Of a stretch of 6,612 bases of DNA, positions 6,031-6,612 are shown one piece after another (positions within the stretch are counted from its first letter, which is position 1; the number at the start of each line of letters is the position of its first letter). A program made the position numbers and the translations under genes. This stretch comes from Methyloglobulus sp. Its GTDB lineage: Bacteria > Pseudomonadota > Gammaproteobacteria > Methylococcales > Methylomonadaceae. The DNA is taken from NCBI GenBank assembly GCA_013140405.1, contig JABFSV010000079.1, positions 1-6,612 of the forward strand, in the 5' to 3' direction. The notes beneath the pieces were generated by a model. The model made no database searches and was not told the DNA's origin. It worked only from the letters and a program-made list of their open reading frames with translations.

Positions 6031-6378
6031 ATGGAACTCACTCCTGAATTAACAACTGGTTTGGTGGCAATAGCTTCTGCGCTCGTGGGCGCAATGCCCG
6101 GTATCGTTTCTGGCTTCTTTACCCGCAAAGCAGATGACAAGAAGCAATTGCGAGAACTGGTTATGAAAACCACCGCAGAGAACTGGCGCTTTGTCGCGGA
6201 AAACACCAAGGCAATACTTCCGTTTGAGCACTACATGCTTCACACCGCCATGATGTGTGATCTCGCTTTCTCCGGCGAAGAAATTACCGAAGAACGCACG
6301 ACCGCCCATCTTGCGAAAGTCGATGCGGTAATGCGAGTACTTGAACAACATGCTAAGTCCGTATCTAACATCAAATAA
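6031..6378 (+). CDS. Small single-pass membrane protein, unknown function
   Basis: The protein has 115 residues from the ATG at 6031, preceded by TAGAGG with an 11-nt spacer. An N-terminal hydrophobic segment at about residues 9-29 (TTGLVAIASALVGAMPGIVSG) is rich in Gly and Ala and is followed by FFTRKADDKKQ. This is a typical membrane anchor with positive charges on the inside, so the rest is probably cytoplasmic. Residues 37-115 look alpha-helical, with the segment ENWRFVAENTKAILPFEHYMLHT and an acidic, Glu- and Thr-rich turn before a final helix ending AKSVSNIK. No catalytic motif is visible. It is cassette-sized and lies in the same accessory stretch as the secreted protein. I do not recognise a named family. 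Confidence 0.7.
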   Translation: MELTPELTTGLVAIASALVGAMPGIVSGFFTRKADDKKQLRELVMKTTAENWRFVAENTKAILPFEHYMLHTAMMCDLAFSGEEITEERTTAHLAKVDAVMRVLEQHAKSVSNIK

Positions 6379-6425
6379 AGGCCATAAGTTGCGCTAAACA
6401 TAAGGCCATAAGATGTGTTAAACAT
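6378..6425. repeat. Two tandem 24-bp direct repeats
   Basis: The units are 6378-6401 and 6402-6425, directly adjacent. Both start AAGGCCATAAG and end TAAACAT; they differ at three bases in the central six (TTGCGC versus ATGTGT). The first unit begins at the last base of the preceding stop codon. The repeats lie between that gene and the convergent transposase end. The second unit contains GTTAAAC (6417-6423), and an ATCTAAC lies at 6363-6369, so a poor attC-like pair of boxes brackets the repeat. Confidence 0.75.
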
Positions 6426-6428
6426 AGG

Positions 6429-6453
6429 ATGCTGCCTACGCAAGGAGGCGCAT
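6429..6453. repeat. REP-like hairpin next to the transposase end
   Basis: ATGC-T-GCCT (6429-6437) pairs with AGGC-GCAT (6446-6453) as an 8-bp stem with one bulged T and loop ACGCAAGG. There is no T-tract on either side, so it is not a standard terminator. It lies just past the transposase C-terminus, where REP sequences usually flank RAYT genes. It is unrelated to the 88-bp element. Assignment as a REP is inference. Confidence 0.45.
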
Positions 6454-6500
6454 CGTTCGGGTTACTCATTCCCATCAATATCAAACTGCCCCGAATGTCC

Positions 6501-6612
6501 TCAAGCGGGGGGATAAAAGCCTTGCGCCACAAACTGGTGAAAACTAGAATGCGGCCAATCCACAACCCGCCGTACCCAACCATGTTTGACTGGATTCCAA
6601 TGGATATAATCC
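6501..6612 (-). CDS. REP-associated tyrosine transposase (RAYT), C-terminal end, apparent premature TGA
   Basis: Only the last 36 codons lie in the window. They read [13 protein letters not shown], then [15 protein letters not shown], then AQGFYPPA. This is the conserved C-terminal signature of Y1-type transposases that mobilise REP hairpins (family members usually read YIHYNPVKHG...DWPYSSFHRYV). The frame stops at TGA (6503-6501). Read through, it continues GHSGQFDIDGNE to TAA at 6464-6462. Relatives have a PxDWG-type tail followed by a short acidic end, so the TGA sits where a tryptophan TGG is expected. This could be a nonsense mutation that trims 13 residues or part of a decayed copy. The catalytic HUH and Tyr residues lie outside the window. 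Confidence 0.82.
   Translation of the reverse strand, partial: DYIHWNPVKHGWVRRVVDWPHSSFHQFVAQGFYPPA

Overview
This window looks like a chromosomal segment of a sulfur-oxidising gammaproteobacterium. The basis is a full-length SoxB (thiosulfohydrolase), a YceH/DUF480 protein, a YciV/RNase AM-type PHP phosphoesterase, and REP/RAYT-type repeats at moderate GC. The taxonomic guess is inference from gene content, not from a marker gene.

Left part (1-3675, all on the minus strand): the N-terminal 172 residues of a PHP-domain phosphoesterase, cut by the window edge; then a repeat-bearing spacer; then soxB; and, 10 bp upstream of soxB, a COG4637-like AAA ATPase that probably shares its transcript. 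The spacer downstream of soxB holds a decayed second copy of the soxB 3' end with its 3' flank. It is separated from the intact gene by an 88-bp element made of three hairpins.

Middle (3676-5031): a 700-bp divergent intergenic region holds a second, inverted copy of the same 88-bp element. This copy also lies between two diverged direct repeats of about 135 bp. It is followed by yceH on the plus strand.

Right part (5032-6612): an accessory region that resembles a small cluster of integron cassettes with no integrase in view. It has a convincing attC-like site (5293-5361), a small secreted four-cysteine protein (best start GTG at 5414), and a small single-TM protein. A tandem 24-bp repeat and a REP-like hairpin follow. 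At the edge, on the minus strand, is the C-terminal end of a REP-associated tyrosine transposase (RAYT) in which a TGA replaces the expected tryptophan codon of the C-terminal tail.

I did not find a clearly new multi-gene system. The most unusual signal is the 88-bp palindromic element, which at both of its sites lies between two copies of a different, diverged direct repeat.
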